The notes under the pieces: model-generated
What the model saw: the letters and a program-made list of their open reading frames with translations, nothing else
Databases searched by the model: none
What the model was told of the DNA's origin: nothing
Made by a program: the position numbers and the translations under genes
Shown here: piece after piece, positions 25,133-34,610 of the stretch
How positions within the stretch are numbered: position 1 is the stretch's first letter
How the letters are laid out: every line of letters starts with the position of its first letter
NCBI RefSeq assembly: GCF_014207135.1
Contig: NZ_JACHCC010000005.1
Span: forward strand, 310,001-374,000
DNA from: Pedobacter cryoconitis
Lineage (GTDB): Bacteria > Bacteroidota > Bacteroidia > Sphingobacteriales > Sphingobacteriaceae
Direction: 5' to 3'
DNA: 64,000 bases

Positions 25133-25606
25133 TTAATGACCTGCAAAAGCAACGACCATAAAAAGCATCGCAATATAGGATGCAATCAACACGATGGTTA
25201 ATACCCCCCAGAATTTAAAAAACGATTTGATAGAGCTCATCGCCACACTCAAACTTGCCTGATCGGCAAATAAAACAGCCTTATTGGCTGAGCTTGAGAA
25301 TTTAAACAGTAAAAAACTTGGATAAAACTGCAGCAGGGCAAATAACAGATAAATCACCATTAATACATTAGGCCCTAACTTCAGGATAGGGTTACCAGGT
25401 GAGGCTGCATTTAAAGCATCAAAAATTGCACCGGCACTGATGGCCGTAAATATGCACATAAACGTCAGTACAAAACCTATAATTGATAGAAACTTAGTCC
25501 ATTTTGCTGCCTGATAGATATAACTCCGTATATCTTCCGTAATCCATAATGCATCCACCTCTGCATCTTCCTGCAATTCCGGTTTTATTTCTTCAAAGTT
25601 GTCCAT
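25133..25606 (-). CDS. DUF5362-like membrane protein
   Basis: 157 residues with three hydrophobic spans (about 38-60, 80-100 and 130-153). The acidic N-terminus and the ITEDIRSYIYQAAKWTKFLS stretch match DUF5362-type small membrane proteins of Bacteroidota. The function is unknown. It is convergent with the SRPBCC gene; a small GCAGGT/ACCTGC hairpin covers its stop codon (25128-25144). It is divergent from ychF, with about 130 bases between. Confidence 0.7.
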   Translation of the reverse strand: MDNFEEIKPELQEDAEVDALWITEDIRSYIYQAAKWTKFLSIIGFVLTFMCIFTAISAGAIFDALNAASPGNPILKLGPNVLMVIYLLFALLQFYPSFLLFKFSSSANKAVLFADQASLSVAMSSIKSFFKFWGVLTIVLIASYIAMLFMVVAFAGH

Positions 25607-25704
25607 GATCTTGTGTAGTACTGAAATTGTGTTTTAAGTCTTTAAACATAAAGAATATTTGGGTGTGCCGCAAGTTTATTGCATTATGGATTTAAAAAAA
25701 TTGA

Positions 25705-25712
25705 TACCTTTG
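25705..25712 (+). promoter_or_regulatory. -7 element of the ychF promoter
   Basis: TACCTTTG matches TAnnTTTG exactly, 25 bases before the ATG at 25738. A TTG lies about 23 bp upstream as a poor -33 element. Confidence 0.55.
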
Positions 25713-25737
25713 CGCCAAATCAAGAAAAAAATCATTC

Positions 25738-26832
25738 ATGGCATTACAATGTGGTATAGTTGGTTTACCAAATGTTGGAAAATCCACCTTATTTAACTGT
25801 TTATCAAACGCAAAAGCTCAGGCAGCTAATTTTCCTTTCTGCACGATCGAACCTAATGTTGGCATAATTACGGTACCTGATGACAGGTTAACCAAATTAG
25901 CTGAACTGGTAAAACCGAATCGCGTGGTTCCGAATACAATTGAAATTGTTGACATCGCTGGTTTGGTAAAGGGTGCATCCAAAGGAGAAGGACTGGGAAA
26001 TCAGTTCCTGGGAAACATCAGGGCAACTAACGCCATCATACACGTTCTTCGTTGTTTTGACGATGGAAATGTAATTCACGTGGATGGATCAGTTGATCCT
26101 ATCCGTGATAAAGAAATTATCGATACAGAATTACAGCTAAAAGATCTGGATACTGTTGAGAAGCGTATTCAGAAAGTGGAGAAACTAGCTAAAACTGATA
26201 AGGATGCGAAAAAGACTTTCGAAATTCTAAGTGTGATCAAACCTCACCTGGAAAGTGGAAAATCTGTTCGTTCTGCAGCTTTAACTCAGGAAGATTTTGA
26301 TTTCATTCAGGATCTTGGTCTGTTAACCCAGAAACCGGTAATGTACGTGTGTAATGTTGATGAAAACTCTGTAATCAACGGAAATGCTTATGTCGACCTG
26401 GTTAAGGAAAATGTTAAGAATGAAGGCGCAGAAGTTTTAATTATCTCTGCAAAAATCGAATCCGAAATTGCTGAACTGGAAAGTTATGAAGAGCGCCAGG
26501 AGTTTTTATCGGATCTTGGATTAACTGAATCTGGTGTAAATAAACTGATCGTTGCGGCTTACCGTTTACTGAATTTATATACTTATTTCACTTCAGGTGT
26601 TCAGGAAGTAAGAGCCTGGACAATCACTAAAGGATTTACAGCTCCTCAGGCAGCTGGTGTAATCCACACCGATTTTGAAAAAGGTTTTATCCGTGCTGAG
26701 GTTATTAAATATAATGACTTTATCACTTTAGGATCTGAAAATGCTTGTAAAGATGCCGGAAAACTAGGTGTTGAAGGTAAAACTTACGTAGTTGAAGATG
26801 GTGATATTATGCACTTCCGTTTCAACGTATAA
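25738..26832 (+). CDS. ychF: Redox-regulated ATPase YchF (OBG family)
   Basis: 364 residues, the usual family length. G-domain motifs: GLPNVGKSTLFN (P-loop), DIAGLVKGASKGEGLGN (switch II region), and YVCNVDE in place of the GTPase NKxD, consistent with ATP preference. A coiled coil (about 130-200) and a C-terminal TGS domain (FTSGVQEVRAWTITKG; DFEKGFIRAEV) complete the family layout. YchF binds ribosomes and is linked to oxidative-stress responses. Stand-alone gene between a consensus promoter and a strong bidirectional terminator. Confidence 0.97.
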   Translation: MALQCGIVGLPNVGKSTLFNCLSNAKAQAANFPFCTIEPNVGIITVPDDRLTKLAELVKPNRVVPNTIEIVDIAGLVKGASKGEGLGNQFLGNIRATNAIIHVLRCFDDGNVIHVDGSVDPIRDKEIIDTELQLKDLDTVEKRIQKVEKLAKTDKDAKKTFEILSVIKPHLESGKSVRSAALTQEDFDFIQDLGLLTQKPVMYVCNVDENSVINGNAYVDLVKENVKNEGAEVLIISAKIESEIAELESYEERQEFLSDLGLTESGVNKLIVAAYRLLNLYTYFTSGVQEVRAWTITKGFTAPQAAGVIHTDFEKGFIRAEVIKYNDFITLGSENACKDAGKLGVEGKTYVVEDGDIMHFRFNV

Positions 26833-26850
26833 ACCAGATTAAAAATATCT

Positions 26851-26899
26851 TTCATATAAAAAAAGCTCCTGTGATACACAGGAGCTTTTTTTATATGAA
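26851..26899. terminator. Bidirectional terminator between ychF and mgtE
   Basis: A 23-bp perfect inverted repeat with a 3-base loop: the GC core AGCTCCTGTG is flanked by A7/T7 runs, so it terminates both the + strand ychF and the - strand mgtE transcripts. Confidence 0.93.
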
Positions 26900-26911
26900 A
26901 TGATTAGATAT

Positions 26912-28285
26912 TTACAATAATACCCCTGTCAGGAACATAACCGCAACAGAGAAGTAAATGATCAGCCCGGTTACATCCACTAAGGTAGCTACAAACGGCG
27001 CAGATGACGTTGCAGGGTCAGCCCCTAGTTTTTTCAATAGTAACGGAAGCATAGATCCTGCCAGAGAACCCCATAAAACTACACCGATCAGGGCTACACC
27101 TACAGTTACACCAATCAGTGCCCAGTGCGGTCCGTATAAGTTAGAGAACAGAGTCCAGATGAAGATTCTCATGAAGCCTATAGTACCCAGAACCAGTCCA
27201 AGCATCAGTCCCGAGATAATCTCTCTTCGCATAACCCTCCACCAGTCCCCTATCGTGATCTCACCCAAAGCCATTGCCTGGATAATCAGTGTCGAAGCCT
27301 GAGAACCACTGTTACCTCCGCTTGAGATAATCAACGGGACAAACATAGCCAGCACAACCGCTTTAGCAATATCTGCTTCAAAATGTGCCATTGCCGTAGC
27401 TGTCAGCATCTCCCCAAGGAAAAGAACTACCAGCCAGCCAATCCTTCTTTTAAACAAGCCAAAAATAGGCATGTCCAGATAGGGTTCGTCCAGTGCCTGG
27501 GTACCCCCTATTTTATGCATATCCTCCGTATACTCTTCATTGGCTATCCACAGGATATCATCTACAGTCACAATACCCAGCAAAACATGATTATCATCTG
27601 TTACTGGTAAGGCTACCCTGTTATTCATTCTGAAGACATTAATAGCCTCCTCCTGCGGATCATTTGCGTTCAGCGCAATTGACCTGTTATCTGTAAGTTC
27701 GCCTACTGGGACATCCGGGTTGGCCAAAAGGATTTCTCTTATTCTGATATCATCAAGGAGAATTCCATTCTCATCGATTACATAAACAACATCAATAGTC
27801 TCCGAATCTTTTCCGTATTTCCTGATGTGTTCCAGAACCCGTTTAACCGTCCAGTCCGTTTTGACAGCAATATAATCGGGCGTCATTAAACGCCCGACAC
27901 TATCTTCTTTATAACCAAGAAGCGATAAGGCTTCTACCCTGTCTTTTGCAGGTAATAAAATGATCAGCTTTTTTACAGCATCCCCTTTAAGCTCAGAAAA
28001 CAGGGAGGTCCTGTCATCCGGCGGCAGCAGATTAATCAGCTGGGCAAGTTTTTCTCCGGGAAGCTTTTTTATAATTTTTTCCTGGGTTGGAAAATCCAGG
28101 ATTCTGAAAACATTAACTGCCCTTTTAATAGAAAGAGTGTTAATGAATTTAACCGCATATTGAGGAAGTTCGTCTATAAGATGTTCAACATCCGAAATAT
28201 TAAGCGCATCTAAATACTCCCCTAATTGTCCATCACCATCACGCTCAATTAGTTCAACAACTTCTTCAACAACCTTTTCTTCCAT
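26912..28285 (-). CDS. mgtE: Magnesium transporter MgtE
   Basis: 457 residues with the full MgtE layout. The N-terminal superhelical domain (about 1-125; repeats such as LPGEKLAQLINLLPPDD), two CBS domains (about 130-250; MTPDYIAVKTDWTV) and five C-terminal membrane spans. The pore region SGGNSGSQAS and the late PATSSAPFVATLVD with its conserved Asp are clear. It is a Mg2+-gated channel in the inner membrane; the cytoplasmic domains close it at high Mg2+. Stand-alone gene ending at the shared terminator. Confidence 0.96.
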   Translation of the reverse strand: MEEKVVEEVVELIERDGDGQLGEYLDALNISDVEHLIDELPQYAVKFINTLSIKRAVNVFRILDFPTQEKIIKKLPGEKLAQLINLLPPDDRTSLFSELKGDAVKKLIILLPAKDRVEALSLLGYKEDSVGRLMTPDYIAVKTDWTVKRVLEHIRKYGKDSETIDVVYVIDENGILLDDIRIREILLANPDVPVGELTDNRSIALNANDPQEEAINVFRMNNRVALPVTDDNHVLLGIVTVDDILWIANEEYTEDMHKIGGTQALDEPYLDMPIFGLFKRRIGWLVVLFLGEMLTATAMAHFEADIAKAVVLAMFVPLIISSGGNSGSQASTLIIQAMALGEITIGDWWRVMRREIISGLMLGLVLGTIGFMRIFIWTLFSNLYGPHWALIGVTVGVALIGVVLWGSLAGSMLPLLLKKLGADPATSSAPFVATLVDVTGLIIYFSVAVMFLTGVLL

Positions 28286-28393
28286 AAATAGCGCTTTTAT
28301 TATTTACATGTTTCTTTTGCTTTATCAAGATTGCAAAAGTGATGTTTTATTTTTAAAAACGCGTTACGTAAAGTACAATTAATTGTAATCCTT

Positions 28394-28553
28394 AGAGCCT
28401 GTTTAATTTTAGATGTTCAAATTGTTTACAGCTTATTTTTAAGCGAAACGAGTCCTATTTATTTCTGGTAGCTTTCCTACCTGAAATGAATAGGATGAAG
28501 TTGCAGCTAAAAAGAAGCATAAACAAATGAGCAGATGAATTTAAACAGGCTCT
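28394..28553. repeat. 160-bp palindromic element with AGAGCCTGTTTAA terminal inverted repeats
   Basis: AGAGCCTGTTTAA at 28394-28406 is repeated inverted at 28541-28553. Inside is a second inverted repeat of 18 bp with two mismatches, CCTATTTATTTCTGGTAG against CTACCTGAAATGAATAGG, around 28453-28496. It has no coding capacity. The layout suits a small non-autonomous mobile element or REP-like hairpin. Its right end touches the stop codon of the TetR gene. Related fragments (CAACAGGCTCT, AAACAGGCTC) occur near 43454-43464 and 62128-62139. Confidence 0.6.
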
Positions 28554-29128
28554 TATACTTTGAGAGCTTCTCCAAACGTCCATTCTACAAGCTGTCCCAT
28601 AGATTGCTGCAACTCCTCTTTCTTTTCCTGAAGCCCGCCTAAAACAAGCAGATCAGTTCCGGCAACAAGTAAAGCAGAAACCACATTAAAATAACTGATA
28701 TGATGATCGCCGGAAATTGCCTCTTTCAGACTGTGCGCCTTTCTGTTGTGTAAACGGTTATCATTCGCCCTGTTTTTAATAATGAGATTGTAACCGGAAG
28801 TGTCATTAAGTAATATAGCTTCCAGTTCACAATGATTATAAAAGTGATGAAACCGTTCCTTTAATATTAACATGATATGTTCACGTACAATATCCGGTGT
28901 ACTTTCTGATCCGGCCGGATCAGTTACGTTGTTTGTCCAGAAATTATTTTCTGCCACATAGGCTTTAATCAGCTGGTGAAAATCTCCAAAATAACGGTAG
29001 ATCAGGATTTTTGAAACTCCGGCCAGCTTAGCGACCTTATTTACACCTAATCCATTAAATCCGCTTTTTTTGATGATTTCACCCACCGCATCTAATAACT
29101 TCCTTTTTGTATTCTCTTTGTTTTTCAT
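28553..29128 (-). CDS. TetR/AcrR family transcriptional regulator
   Basis: 191 residues. The HTH is clear: RKLLDAVGEIIKKSGF, LGVNKVAKLAGVSKILIYRYF, followed by GDFHQLIKAYV. The C-terminal ligand domain is poorly conserved, as usual. Target genes are unknown; the nearest divergent gene is a LytTR regulator 350 bp away. Its stop codon is formed at the edge of the 160-bp repeat element, so the last residues may have been altered by an insertion. A GTTTGC-N6-GCAAAC palindrome upstream (29245-29262) may be its operator. Confidence 0.85.
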   Translation of the reverse strand: MKNKENTKRKLLDAVGEIIKKSGFNGLGVNKVAKLAGVSKILIYRYFGDFHQLIKAYVAENNFWTNNVTDPAGSESTPDIVREHIMLILKERFHHFYNHCELEAILLNDTSGYNLIIKNRANDNRLHNRKAHSLKEAISGDHHISYFNVVSALLVAGTDLLVLGGLQEKKEELQQSMGQLVEWTFGEALKV

Positions 29129-29479
29129 CGGTATTATATTGTTTTCTTAAGTAGTTGCAGGGCCGTAGGTTATTATTTTTTTGCTGTTTTTAATTATCAG
29201 TTGATTTTGATGGTTACAAAACTTATATGACCTTCAACACAAACGTTTGCTTAGCCGCAAACTCACATCAATTTTCACAAAACATTCTATTTTTATATAC
29301 TTATATTTATTTTTTTCGTTTAATAACAAGATATAATTCAGGGATATCAATTTGTAAAAACTTATATTAACTGGTTAATATATTATATGAATGCCCGAAA
29401 TTTTATCGAAAAAAGCCTCTTATAATATTAATGCTTGTATATTTATAGCGGTTGATCATGTTAAAAAAAAGAATAATCT
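29129..29479. other. Intergenic region with a GTTTGC-N6-GCAAAC palindrome
   Basis: 351 bp, very AT-rich, no ORF of note. The palindrome at 29245-29262 (perfect 6-bp arms) is a candidate TetR operator. A TATATTTA element near 29437 could be the -7 box of the LytTR regulator gene. Confidence 0.45.
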
Positions 29480-30205
29480 ATGATAATGAGTTGTATTGTT
29501 ATTGACGATGAACCTCATGCTATTGATGAGCTTTGCGAGCTGATTGCCCAGGTACCTCATTTAAATTTGCTGGAGACTTTTTCGGATGCCAGACAGGCTA
29601 TTGCCTATTTACAGGAAACAAATCACATCGATATTATTTTCTCAGATATCAGTATGGCGGTACTCAATGGAATTGAGGCTGCCGAGATTATGAATAACTA
29701 TTGTCATTTCTTAGTTTATGTAACTGCACACAGGGGTTTTGCTCCTGAAGCATTCCAGGCCAAGGCAGATGGTTACCTGCTTAAACCTGTCAGTTATCTT
29801 TCTTTCAGACAAAAAGTAGAAGATCTGACGCTGAAATACCAGGATATCCTGAGGTTACAAAAAGACGAACAGCAATTCTTATTTATCAAGGGTGGCCAGA
29901 AGAGTAGCTATATCAAGATAAAATACAGTGATATTGTTTATATCGAAGCAATGCTGAACTATATCATGATACATACCACCAGTGGTCACGAAATAACTTA
30001 TATCGGTCTGAAAGCTATGGAAGACAAATTGCAGGTTATGGATATCTTTTTCAGGATAAACAAATCAATCATTATCTCTTTAAACTATCTGGACCGTGTG
30101 GATGGCAATATTGCAAGACTGGCAGGCGGTCAGAATTATCAGATCGGAGAAAAATATAAAAGTGTGTTTCTCGATTTTCTAAAGAAACACACCTTAAAAT
30201 CATAG
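29480..30205 (+). CDS. LytTR-family response regulator
   Basis: 241 residues (Met1 or Met3). Receiver domain: IVIDDEPHAIDEL, phospho-Asp56 in IIFSDISMAVLNG, YVTAHRGFAPEAF and YLLKPVS. LytTR DNA-binding domain (about 140-238): FIKGGQKSSYIKIKYSDIVY, IEAMLNYIMIHT, and FFRINKSIIISLNYLDRVDG. LytTR regulators in Bacteroidota are normally paired with LytS-type kinases, and one lies 236 bases downstream. Between the two, on the other strand, sits a candidate lanthipeptide precursor gene. The pair probably controls lanB and the precursor. Confidence 0.92.
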   Translation: MIMSCIVIDDEPHAIDELCELIAQVPHLNLLETFSDARQAIAYLQETNHIDIIFSDISMAVLNGIEAAEIMNNYCHFLVYVTAHRGFAPEAFQAKADGYLLKPVSYLSFRQKVEDLTLKYQDILRLQKDEQQFLFIKGGQKSSYIKIKYSDIVYIEAMLNYIMIHTTSGHEITYIGLKAMEDKLQVMDIFFRINKSIIISLNYLDRVDGNIARLAGGQNYQIGEKYKSVFLDFLKKHTLKS

Positions 30206-30233
30206 ATAGATATGTTCAGATACCGAACCGACA

Positions 30234-30371
30234 TTACACTCGGGGCAAGTTAGGGGTTATAGTAAATGTATTCGTTGGATCAGTAGCAACTGGATCAGGA
30301 CGACGTGATTGTTTTTGGTAAAGAAACAATGTTTTTTTTGTCAGTTTTAGTTTTTTTCTGGTCAAACTCAT
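30234..30371 (-). CDS. Candidate class I lanthipeptide-type precursor peptide, Thr-rich and Cys-free
   Basis: 45 codons, ATG at 30371-30369, TAA at 30236-30234. The leader is basic and alternates Lys and Leu (MSLTRKKLKLTKKTLFLYQK), the K-L-x-L-x-K-x-T pattern I associate with Bacteroidota LanB precursors. The presumed core (PDPVATDPTNTFTITP and so on) has five Thr and several Asp/Pro but no Cys. It lies between the LytTR regulator and kinase genes, about 1.2 kb from lanB, pointing the other way. Without Cys no lanthionine could form, so the product would be dehydrated only. Chance is not excluded. Confidence 0.5.
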   Translation of the reverse strand: MSLTRKKLKLTKKTLFLYQKQSRRPDPVATDPTNTFTITPNLPRV

Positions 30372-30440
30372 GGCTGTAATTATTTAGTTTATCGCCAATG
30401 TTATCCCCAAAAAAAGGGCTGTACACCTTTATTATATTAC

Positions 30441-31523
30441 ATGGTAAAATTATTATATAAAGACCTATTCAGACTCATAAAAGGCGTACGCATCCATATA
30501 TTATGCTGGTGTTTATTTATAATTTATGAGATGTTTATGCTAAGGATGATCACCTCATCCATCCGCCCTTTTATTGATTATTTTCTATTTTATTCTCTTA
30601 ACATTGCACTGTTTTACTTTCATTCGCTGATACTACTCAGAAAAGGGTCAACAAAGACCAAAAAGGATATATGGCTGATACCGGCACTCATCATTATCGA
30701 GTTACTTGTCTATTATTTTATTTCAATATTTATCATTATCTGCCTGAAAGAATTCGCTCAAAATCATGTCGAATCTATTACCTATACTAAGCTTTCAGTG
30801 TACTTTACTCTAACGACATTTGCTGGTACAGTCTGGAGAGGAGTATATTTTGCCCTTTATGGCTCTGCTTATTATGTTTTGATCAGCTATTATCAGAAAA
30901 AACAGAATGAACTTAACCGCACAATAGAAAACGAACAGCTGAAAAATGAACTTCTACGTGCTGAACAGGACTTTCTCCGTGCACAAATCAATCCTCATTT
31001 ACTTTTCAATACTTTAAGCTTTATCAAATACGCTGCAAAGAAAAAACCTGAAGAAGCCAATGAAGCCATCATGAGGTTATCCGGCATTATGGGTTTTGCC
31101 TTAGAGAATAACAGCCAGACCATACTGGTGACCAAAGAACTGGAGCAAGTCGAAAACATTATCAGACTGAATCAGTTAAGGTTCAATCATACCCTTTATA
31201 TTGAATATACTACCAAACTAAAGAATGATCAGGTAACCATTATTCCAATCATCTTGCTTACTCTGGTTGAAAATGTTTTTAAACATGGTAATCTGCTGGA
31301 CAAAGATTATCCGGCCGAAATACGGGTAGAATCAACAGATGAATATCTGATTCTGCAAACCTCGAATCTTCCTAATCATGATGGAAATATCATAAGCGGT
31401 AAAACCGGATTGGCTAATATCAATTCAAGGTTAAAACAGTTTTATAAAGAAAATTATCAATTCAGCCATGGCATGATGGCTAACTTATTCAGGGTGGAAA
31501 TTAAAATAAAGCTGAATAATTAA
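30441..31523 (+). CDS. LytS-type sensor histidine kinase
   Basis: 360 residues. Four membrane spans (about 15-130) precede a coiled coil and the His_kinase domain: AQINPHLLFNTLSFIKYAA with phospho-His186, then ATPase motifs TLVENVFKHG and GKTGLANINSRLKQFY. This is the Bacteroidota partner type of LytTR regulators. It is transcribed toward lanB, 66 bases upstream, and is probably in the same transcript. No ligand domain is visible outside the membrane helices, so the signal may be a membrane-active peptide. Confidence 0.9.
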   Translation: MVKLLYKDLFRLIKGVRIHILCWCLFIIYEMFMLRMITSSIRPFIDYFLFYSLNIALFYFHSLILLRKGSTKTKKDIWLIPALIIIELLVYYFISIFIIICLKEFAQNHVESITYTKLSVYFTLTTFAGTVWRGVYFALYGSAYYVLISYYQKKQNELNRTIENEQLKNELLRAEQDFLRAQINPHLLFNTLSFIKYAAKKKPEEANEAIMRLSGIMGFALENNSQTILVTKELEQVENIIRLNQLRFNHTLYIEYTTKLKNDQVTIIPIILLTLVENVFKHGNLLDKDYPAEIRVESTDEYLILQTSNLPNHDGNIISGKTGLANINSRLKQFYKENYQFSHGMMANLFRVEIKIKLNN

Positions 31524-31589
31524 TTAAACCTCTACCTGTAAAGAGCATCATATTGTTTAATTATTTAATAAAATATATAAACATAAATT

Positions 31590-34448
31590 ATGAAATTGAC
31601 GCTCTCACCCGTTAGTATCTCCCGCACCCCGGTATTTTCTTATCAGGAGGATATACATATAGTATGGGATGAACTAAAGAATTACATTCATGAGTCCTCT
31701 CCTTCATTTTACGAAATGATAAGGGGAACAGAATGTTCAGACCTCTCCACGCTCGACCCAAAAATCAGGTTTACGATCTGGAAGTATTTTAACCGCGCCA
31801 AATACAGGGCAACCCCTTTTGGAAATTTTGCGGCATTTTCTATTATTCCGGTTAATAACGAAACCAATAATGATCCGGTCACCCTCTCAAAAAAACATAT
31901 AAGCCACCGTTTTGTCAACTGGCAGGAAAAGGAAAATTTCAATTTTGATTCCGAATGGCTATTTCATCGTGCAGATTTCCTGATGGCGAATACAACAGCT
32001 TACAAGGGAGGTGATGACTTACGTTATATCAATATTGAAAACGGATCTTTTGAACTGTCAGCTATTGAAGTCGAAGAAACAACCTTATCCACACTTGATT
32101 TTTGCAGGACCAAAAGGACTGTTGAAGAAACACGTCGTTTTCTGCGTAAGGAACATAAACTGAGTCTGGCCATGTCAAACTATTTTTTGGAGCAACTGGT
32201 TGACCTTCAATTACTGATTACAGATTTCCAACCCAATATTATTGGCCATGATTATTTTGACCGTATCGGCTATGCCCACAGAGATAAAATAGACGATTAC
32301 ATTATTGCCGAACGGAAGAGGATAAAAGGACAATTATCTGAGCGAAGACTTCAGGTATTAACAGAGTTGACTGAATTCCTTGCTACACATACACCCGCCA
32401 GCCAGATGACCTCACTGGATGATTTCAGACAAAAATTTGTCAAAAAATTTGAACAAAAAGAAGTTCCCTTACAAATTGCGATGGACCCCGAAATAGGTGT
32501 TGGCTACGGATCTACGACACTAAATAAAGAAGAGGACCTGCTTGTTCATGAACTGCAGGGATACAGAAGATCTGTACAAAATGAAAATCACAACCTCTCC
32601 TATACTGCATTGCACCAGTTTATACTCAATCAGATGATGCAGCAGAAAACTATACAACTGACGGATTTTAAGGCCCCTCCTACGCTTTCACAGCTCCCTG
32701 TAGCCAATACGATCAGTATATTACTACAGGCTACTGAGGAACATCTGATTGTGGAATATTTTGGCGGCTGTACTGCAAACTCTCTACTGGGCAGGTTCAC
32801 CATGGCCAGTGATGAAATCACCAGCCTGGGACGTGGATTTGTCCAGACAGAACAGGAGGCTAATCCTGATATCCTGTTTTTTGATATCGCGTACCAGATT
32901 GAAAAACATGCTGATAATATTAACCGCAGAAAAGCGATCTATAAATATGAACTTCCTATTTTAAGCTGGCCGCAAAGTCAGCACGTACTCGACCTGGATG
33001 ATATCATGTTAAGTGTCAAAGGGAATGAACTCATCCTGCATTCAGTCAAATATGGCAAAAGAATAATCCCTAAACTAGCTTCTGCCTATAATTACGCCCG
33101 TTCCGATCTGGCTGTTTACCGGTTTCTCTCCGACTTGCAGCATCAGGGCCTCCGTTCTTATTTAGGCCTCAAACTGGACACTATATTTCCCGGACTTTTA
33201 CACTATCAGAGAATACAGTATAAAAATGTTATCCTGTCTCCTGAAAAGTGGCTGGTTCCGGAATCAGTATGTGCAGGGACAGCTATTGATCAATCTTTAA
33301 AGGCCTTACATGACTGGTTAAAACATATTAATTTAGATAAACCATTCAAATGCGGGGTGAATGATCAGACACTTGTCTTTGATATGAATGCAGAGGAAGA
33401 CAGGCATTCTTTCCTTCTCTTTTGCCGGAATAAAAAAGACCTCTATATCGAAGAAGCTTTTATCCCTAAGCTGCCTCAGGCGGTCGATGAAAATAATGCG
33501 CCCTATCTTCCGGAATTTATTGTGAACCTCCAACATAAAAATCAGCTATATTTCCCTTATCCTTTAGCTGGCAGCTGGAATAAAGAAGAGCATTTTTCTG
33601 ATCTATTTTTACCCGGAACAGAATGGCTGTATTTCGAAATTTATTGTCACGCTTCAAAATGCAATTCCATCCTTCAGCTCATCAACAGACAATTCATCTC
33701 TCCATCGCGTAAACAATTGAAAAACTGGTTTTTTATTCGTTATAACGATCCATCCTATCATATCAGGTTAAGGCTTCAGCTCAGGAAAATAACTGACGGA
33801 CAGGAGTTGACAACAAGTCTTTCCGATCTTCTGGCCCCTTATATCAGAACTGGTATTATAGCCGATTTACAAGTCAAAATCTACCGTCAGGAAACAGAAA
33901 GATATGGCTTAAAGAGAATAACCCTGGCAGAAAAGAATTTTGGAATTGACAGTGATTATGTATTAAGTGTTATTACTAAACCTGTAAAGGCGAACGACCT
34001 TTATATACTTTCCATGATGCTGATGGAGAATGTGCTGCATGGTATGGAACTAACCCTTCAGGAACAGGCTAAATTTGCAGAACAAATGCATGGCAATTTC
34101 TCTGCAGAATTCAAGATTCTCCCAGAAGGGCTCAAAAAAATAAATCTAAGTTTCAAAGATTTCAATTATGACAGCCTTTCGATATACAGGGATAAGCTAT
34201 TGCAGAAAAGGGCCCTTCAGACAGAGAGATCATTTCTGACGGCCCTGGCCAGTTGTCCGGAAACAAAGAAATATAGTTTATTAGCGGATTTATTTCACAT
34301 GCATGTCAACAGGATATTTCACGATGATCAGCGCATGCATGAGATGATCATCTATAATTACCTGACCAAACGGATAAAAATGAAAATCGGAAGGCTACAC
34401 AATCAGAATTTGGTCAACCAGGAAAAAGAAGCCCAGGCGTCTGTATAA
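31590..34448 (+). CDS. Class I lanthipeptide dehydratase LanB (full length)
   Basis: 952 residues. The N-terminal glutamylation domain (about 20-640) starts with SPVSISRTPVFSYQ and contains FNRAKYRATPFGNFAAFS, a LanB hallmark. The C-terminal elimination domain (SpaB_C, about 670-945) shows WLYFEIYCHASKCNSIL and WFFIRYNDPSYHIRLRL. LanB uses glutamyl-tRNA to activate Ser/Thr of the precursor and then eliminates glutamate, giving dehydroalanine and dehydrobutyrine. No LanC cyclase, protease or exporter is visible, so the pathway is incomplete or split. The closest precursor candidate is at 30234-30371. Cytoplasmic. Confidence 0.93.
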   Translation: MKLTLSPVSISRTPVFSYQEDIHIVWDELKNYIHESSPSFYEMIRGTECSDLSTLDPKIRFTIWKYFNRAKYRATPFGNFAAFSIIPVNNETNNDPVTLSKKHISHRFVNWQEKENFNFDSEWLFHRADFLMANTTAYKGGDDLRYINIENGSFELSAIEVEETTLSTLDFCRTKRTVEETRRFLRKEHKLSLAMSNYFLEQLVDLQLLITDFQPNIIGHDYFDRIGYAHRDKIDDYIIAERKRIKGQLSERRLQVLTELTEFLATHTPASQMTSLDDFRQKFVKKFEQKEVPLQIAMDPEIGVGYGSTTLNKEEDLLVHELQGYRRSVQNENHNLSYTALHQFILNQMMQQKTIQLTDFKAPPTLSQLPVANTISILLQATEEHLIVEYFGGCTANSLLGRFTMASDEITSLGRGFVQTEQEANPDILFFDIAYQIEKHADNINRRKAIYKYELPILSWPQSQHVLDLDDIMLSVKGNELILHSVKYGKRIIPKLASAYNYARSDLAVYRFLSDLQHQGLRSYLGLKLDTIFPGLLHYQRIQYKNVILSPEKWLVPESVCAGTAIDQSLKALHDWLKHINLDKPFKCGVNDQTLVFDMNAEEDRHSFLLFCRNKKDLYIEEAFIPKLPQAVDENNAPYLPEFIVNLQHKNQLYFPYPLAGSWNKEEHFSDLFLPGTEWLYFEIYCHASKCNSILQLINRQFISPSRKQLKNWFFIRYNDPSYHIRLRLQLRKITDGQELTTSLSDLLAPYIRTGIIADLQVKIYRQETERYGLKRITLAEKNFGIDSDYVLSVITKPVKANDLYILSMMLMENVLHGMELTLQEQAKFAEQMHGNFSAEFKILPEGLKKINLSFKDFNYDSLSIYRDKLLQKRALQTERSFLTALASCPETKKYSLLADLFHMHVNRIFHDDQRMHEMIIYNYLTKRIKMKIGRLHNQNLVNQEKEAQASV

Positions 34449-34610
34449 AGATAAAACATATAGATTTATCACTGACAGACAATGCGTTCCGGTAAAATTT
34501 AATTAAAAAAATAAGATACGCATTCAACAAAATTATTATTTTTACCTAAGTGGTAACATGAGTTTTTTCCTGCCGGGGATTCGAATGTTGCTGCAAGCAA
34601 CCGACGATCT

